Source: an uncultured bacterium (GTDB lineage: Bacteria > Bacillota > Clostridia > Lachnospirales > Lachnospiraceae). From it: a stretch of DNA of 8,769 nucleotides. Below the pieces are notes generated by a model. That model did no database searches. It worked only from the letters and a program-made list of their open reading frames with translations, and was not told the origin of the DNA. Numbering within the stretch: the stretch's first letter is position 1; every line of letters begins with the position of its first letter. Below, one piece after another: positions 6,202-8,769 of this stretch. A program made the position numbers and the translations under genes. The stretch lies in the NCBI GenBank assembly GCA_905214955.1, contig CAJMON010000099.1, positions 1 to 8,769 on the forward strand. Direction: 5' to 3'.

Positions 6202-6639
6202 CTACCTTTCTCTTTGTGATCTCTGTTTTTTCTTTGGTTTCTGTTTGGATGCATCCCCTTGCTGGGTGCCATTTCTTTCCATAAATCTTTTTGTTCCTTC
6301 CGGATCAAGCTCTGCCAGTTTTTTCAGGTCGAATGCAACCCTCTGGAAAATGCAGTAACCGGATGATGCGGTATCCGGCTGGATCGTTCCCAGCTTATAC
6401 TGCTTTATAAAACGAAGCTTTTCTTTACTGAAATTGTGGTCGATATAGGCTTCATTGATACCGCCCAGCGGAGCAAAGGGCAGGTTTACCGTAAGGTCTG
6501 CAAAGCTTTCCGGGCATCCATCTTCCATGTGGTAAAGCCCGATATAGAGATTGTCATCGTTCATGTAACTGTCTACCCGGAGAAATAATTTCTCCCGGCC
6601 ATACTGCCAGTCGTAGCTCAGTGTCTTTGGTTCTTCCAT
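6202..6639 (-). CDS. DUF4313-type small conjugation-module protein
   Basis: The 145-residue product is predicted soluble, with no signal peptide or membrane helix. It resembles the DUF4313 family found in clostridial conjugative elements: an N-terminal LSYDWQYGREKLFLRVDSY block (about 7-25), a LYIGLYHMEDG strand-like segment, a central VNLPFAPL block (about 50-57), and a GYCIFQRVAFDL segment near 94-105. The last 20 residues are Lys/Arg/Gln-rich (KPKKKQRSQRER). The function is unknown; it lies between the VirB6-like gene (11 bases upstream) and the PrgI gene (eight bases downstream), which suggests an accessory part of the secretion machine acting in the cytoplasm. The ATG is preceded by GGAGG with seven bases spacing, and that site overlaps the preceding stop region. 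Family assignment is from memory of its pattern, not from a search. Confidence 0.8.
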   Translation of the reverse strand: MEEPKTLSYDWQYGREKLFLRVDSYMNDDNLYIGLYHMEDGCPESFADLTVNLPFAPLGGINEAYIDHNFSKEKLRFIKQYKLGTIQPDTASSGYCIFQRVAFDLKKLAELDPEGTKRFMERNGTQQGDASKQKPKKKQRSQRER

Positions 6640-6650
6640 TTTTTTGCCTC

Positions 6651-7490
6651 CTATAATCCCATGATCTCTTTTACAATCCGGTCAGATGCTTTCACTGCCC
6701 CGACCAGTACCAGTAAGTTAAATACCAGCTCCCCGATGTAATTCCAGACAATCGTCACAGCAGACAGGCTGGTATCCTCGACGGCCGGCGGACTCGCCGC
6801 AAACACCGAAAAGATGATGCAGGCCAGTGCGATGATGGCTCCTTCCAGACATACCCCGGCATAGGAACGGATAAAATTCTTTCCTACGGACTGAGTTGGC
6901 TCCCCGGCAAAGGTTGCCAGCGGGATCGGTGCGATGGCTGTGTACATATACAGCTTGAACATTCTTCCGTATACAGTCAGAATCATGACAAATGACAATA
7001 CCGTAATCAGCAGGCTGCCCAATAGGGTTACGATCCACAAAGGGATGGATTCCAGCATCCCGACTGCTTCGATCTTGTCCACGATCTCTGAGGGCAGTTC
7101 CGTTACCGTTCCACCTGCCATCCCGGAATGAGACATAATGCTGGAGATGATCCCCTGCACAATGGAAAAAATTGCCGTCAGAAGTTCCATGCCGGACATG
7201 ACGGCTCCCTGTGCCAGTGCGAAACGGATAAAGGCTTTCACTACATGTTCCGGCTTTTTCATATCCGTGAAGCTCCCACAGGTTTTCACCAGCCCTGCCG
7301 CAAAAAATAAGACCAGCAGGCCGTACCCGATGGCTCGGAGCCCTCCGTTGATGTTCGTCATTACGCTCCAGATCGCACCGCCCTTGAAATTTTCCGGGCT
7401 TTGCGTCAGCAGTGTCCAGATCTCGGCCAGCTTGTCACTCCAGGTCTGCAAGGCAGAATTTAGATTCTGTACGATCCAGTTATCACTCAA
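6651..7490 (-). CDS. VirB6/TrbL-like polytopic conjugation protein (CD1112-like)
   Basis: This 279-residue protein is a multi-pass membrane protein in the position and style of VirB6/TrbL, the inner-membrane core of the DNA channel. An amphipathic N-terminal stretch of about 45 residues is followed by hydrophobic helices at about 48-69, 98-120, 147-172, 178-195 (shorter), 209-231 and 243-265. The segment YMYTAIAPIPLATFAGE (about 181-197) is the type of conserved motif seen in this group. The start codon is TTG: an excellent GGGAGGTG (7498-7505) lies seven bases before it and the first in-frame ATG is more than 40 codons inside, so TTG is chosen with confidence. A 74-bp gap with a hairpin separates it from the pilin-like gene upstream, and the DUF4313 gene follows after 11 bases. 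Confidence 0.9.
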   Translation of the reverse strand: MSDNWIVQNLNSALQTWSDKLAEIWTLLTQSPENFKGGAIWSVMTNINGGLRAIGYGLLVLFFAAGLVKTCGSFTDMKKPEHVVKAFIRFALAQGAVMSGMELLTAIFSIVQGIISSIMSHSGMAGGTVTELPSEIVDKIEAVGMLESIPLWIVTLLGSLLITVLSFVMILTVYGRMFKLYMYTAIAPIPLATFAGEPTQSVGKNFIRSYAGVCLEGAIIALACIIFSVFAASPPAVEDTSLSAVTIVWNYIGELVFNLLVLVGAVKASDRIVKEIMGL

Positions 7491-7497
7491 ACAGTTT

Positions 7498-7505
7498 CAC
7501 CTCCC
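7498..7505 (-). promoter_or_regulatory. Ribosome binding site that decides the TTG start of the VirB6-like gene
   Basis: GGGAGGTG on the minus strand, seven bases before TTG at 7488-7490. The strong site compensates for the weak start codon. Confidence 0.8.
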
Positions 7506-7522
7506 ATCCTCAAAAGTGAGCA

Positions 7523-7548
7523 GGGAGCCGGCATTTCGCATGGCTCCC
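7523..7548 (-). promoter_or_regulatory. Intercistronic hairpin between pilin-like and VirB6-like genes
   Basis: GGGAGCC (7523-7529) pairs perfectly with GGCTCCC (7542-7548) around a 12-base loop. On the minus strand only a weak T-poor sequence (TGCTCACTTTTG) follows, so it is not a clear terminator. It may partly terminate transcription or protect the 3' end of the upstream message, letting the small pilin-like protein be made in excess. This role is inference. Confidence 0.45.
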
Positions 7549-7564
7549 CTTCTGGACTCTTCTC

Positions 7565-7924
7565 CTATCCCATGATCAGGTCCAGGATCTCTTTTGCAAA
7601 GGTAATGATGATACCGCCTGCCAGTGTCAGAAATCCGTTTGCCCTCTGGCTTGGATCGTGGCTCTTTAAGGACAGACCGACCTGCACGATACCAAATCCC
7701 AGCAGGATCAGGCCAATGGCGCGGATCAGGGAAAAGATAAACGTGGACAGGTTATTGACTACGGTCAGCGGATCGCCTGCGGCATAAACGCAGGTCGCCC
7801 CAATGCAGATTGACAGTACCATGACTGCATACAGAGCAAACAGTTTCTTCTGCCCTCTCTTCATCTTCAGCGGTGCGGTCTCTTTCCTGATTTCTGTGTG
7901 TTTCTTATTTTTCAGTAAATTCAT
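7565..7924 (-). CDS. VirB2/Maff2-like small membrane protein, pilin candidate
   Basis: From the chosen ATG the product has 119 residues. A basic N-region (about 1-27) and a hydrophobic segment (28-45) end in CVYAAGD, a good signal peptidase I site after Ala48 or Ala49. The remaining roughly 70 residues form two helices (about 57-79 and 98-116) joined by a short polar loop, LKSHDPSQRANG. This matches TrbC/VirB2 pilins, and the loop plus following GG resembles the short Maff2 proteins found at this place in Tn1549-like elements, which to my knowledge usually lack a long N-terminal extension. I chose ATG at 7924 because GGGAGGA (7931-7937) lies six bases upstream; an in-frame TTG at 7942 would add MMGGMP but has no ribosome binding site. 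It starts 14 bases after the coupling-protein stop. Confidence 0.82.
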   Translation of the reverse strand: MNLLKNKKHTEIRKETAPLKMKRGQKKLFALYAVMVLSICIGATCVYAAGDPLTVVNNLSTFIFSLIRAIGLILLGFGIVQVGLSLKSHDPSQRANGFLTLAGGIIITFAKEILDLIMG

Positions 7925-7938
7925 TGGCATTCCTCCCA

Positions 7939-8769
7939 TCAAAAAAGCTCCCCGATGATGTCCTCATCCAGAAGCAGTTCGTAATCGTCATATCTTGTTT
8001 CGTCAAATGTAAAATCGTCATGCGCCAGCGGTGCTTTCGCATAATTGAACGGGCCGGCACCTCCGTCCTCGGTATACCGGATGTTGGGATGCTTCATCAG
8101 GTCATACTTGGCATCCAGTATGGGCCGCTCCCCGCGGATAAACAGAAGTGCATTCTGGTTATCCAGCATACGGACTTCATCCGGCTGTAACAGCTCCCTT
8201 CCGCTCTGCTGGAAGTTGGTGGAGTAGCTGCCGGATTTTCCTTTGGTCTGCCCGTAGGTGTTGGTGTCTATGGTTTCTTTCCCCAGTAATTCTGATACAT
8301 ATTTGTGTGTCTCTTTTTCATTGCCGCCCAGGTACAAAAACTCATCGCAGTTGCCCACCAGACTTTCCCAGGAGTCCTTGAACAGAGCCTTTAGCTGGCT
8401 CATGTTCTGGATGATGATGCTGCAGTAAATGGAACGGGAACGGCAGGTTGCCAGGATCTTCTCAAACTCATTTGGCAGGGATACGTTTGGAAACTCATCC
8501 ATGATGCAGTTGACCGGAACCGGGAGGGCACCGCCATGCACACGGTCTGCCATGTAATAAAGCGTCTGGAAAAGCTGGCTGTAGATCATGCCTACCAGAT
8601 AATTCAAAGAGGTGTCTGCATCCGGGATACAGCAGAAAAGGGCAACTTTTCTTTCTCCCATGCTGGAAAGATCCAGTTCATCAGTATTGGTCAGCTTGGC
8701 GATCTGCGGCAGATTGAAGGCTGCCAGCCGGACACCTACACTGATCAGGATGGACTTGGCGGTCTTTCC
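7939..8769 (-). CDS. virD4: VirD4/TraG-family type IV coupling protein (5' end outside window)
   Basis: The reading frame is open to the window edge, giving 276 C-terminal residues; an internal Met at 8661 is not the true start. The first visible residues GKTAKSILISVGVRL and DELDL plus GERKVALF are typical of the Tn1549/CTn coupling proteins. Walker B is in NCIMDEFPNV (visible residues about 87-96), then the IIIQNMSQL glutamine motif (about 118-126), GNCDEFLYLGG (139-149) and KETHKYVSELLGKETID. The C-terminus is acidic (DDFTFDETRYDDYELLLDEDIIGELF region), as in other coupling proteins where the tail can contact substrates. The protein is an inner-membrane hexameric ATPase that brings the relaxase-DNA complex to the channel. 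Walker A and the membrane helices lie outside the window. The stop is followed after 14 bases by the pilin-like gene. Confidence 0.93.
   Translation of the reverse strand, partial: GKTAKSILISVGVRLAAFNLPQIAKLTNTDELDLSSMGERKVALFCCIPDADTSLNYLVGMIYSQLFQTLYYMADRVHGGALPVPVNCIMDEFPNVSLPNEFEKILATCRSRSIYCSIIIQNMSQLKALFKDSWESLVGNCDEFLYLGGNEKETHKYVSELLGKETIDTNTYGQTKGKSGSYSTNFQQSGRELLQPDEVRMLDNQNALLFIRGERPILDAKYDLMKHPNIRYTEDGGAGPFNYAKAPLAHDDFTFDETRYDDYELLLDEDIIGELF

Noticed and set aside
1..8769. Search for CRISPR array, tRNA or rRNA genes, oriT, relaxase, integrase or transposase
   Set aside because: No regularly spaced repeats, cloverleaf-like segments or enzyme motifs of these kinds were seen by eye; such genes of the element would lie outside this window.

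Overview
The window looks like part of an integrative and conjugative element (ICE) of the Tn1549/clostridial CTn type from a Gram-positive gut Firmicute, most likely a Lachnospiraceae-like Clostridium relative. This rests on the gene families and their order, on strong GGAGG-type ribosome binding sites, and on protein style (PrgI, VirB4, two-domain wall hydrolase); no marker gene fixes the taxon. Every supported gene is on the minus strand, so the biological reading direction is from 8769 down to 1.

From 8769 to 1473 lies one tightly packed, moderate-GC conjugation operon. In transcription order it holds: a VirD4/TraG coupling ATPase (5' end cut by the window edge), a small two-helix VirB2/Maff2-like protein with a signal peptide, a VirB6/TrbL-like polytopic channel protein starting at TTG, a DUF4313-type small soluble protein, a PrgI-type two-helix protein, a VirB4 ATPase, and a large membrane-anchored hydrolase with lysozyme-like and CHAP domains (CD1108-like, VirB1 role). 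Gaps are mostly under 35 bp or are overlaps. The one larger gap (7491-7564) holds a hairpin just after the pilin-like gene. Together these encode the core of a Gram-positive type IV secretion system: VirD4 and VirB4 supply energy and substrate recruitment, VirB6, PrgI and the pilin-like protein form the membrane channel, and the hydrolase opens the peptidoglycan. Relaxase, oriT, integrase and cargo are not in this window.

At about 1440-1472 the character of the DNA changes to AT-rich. Region 1149-1472 contains an A-stem-T terminator (1241-1287) inside a long imperfect palindrome, then a near-consensus promoter overlapping an inverted-repeat operator, then a two-gene cassette with overlapping ATGA: a PadR-family repressor and a DUF2812 protein with two membrane helices. 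Region 1-297 has no gene I can support. It holds two terminator-like hairpins and one copy of a 22-bp direct repeat whose other copy (21/22 identical) lies on the far side of the cassette, at the end of the conjugation operon.

The main point of interest is that the PadR-DUF2812 cassette is bracketed by this direct repeat and sits where Tn1549-like elements usually continue with DUF4366, DUF4315 and topoisomerase genes. This suggests either an insertion, a truncation or a rearranged element end. The conjugation genes themselves look intact and conventional in their catalytic motifs.
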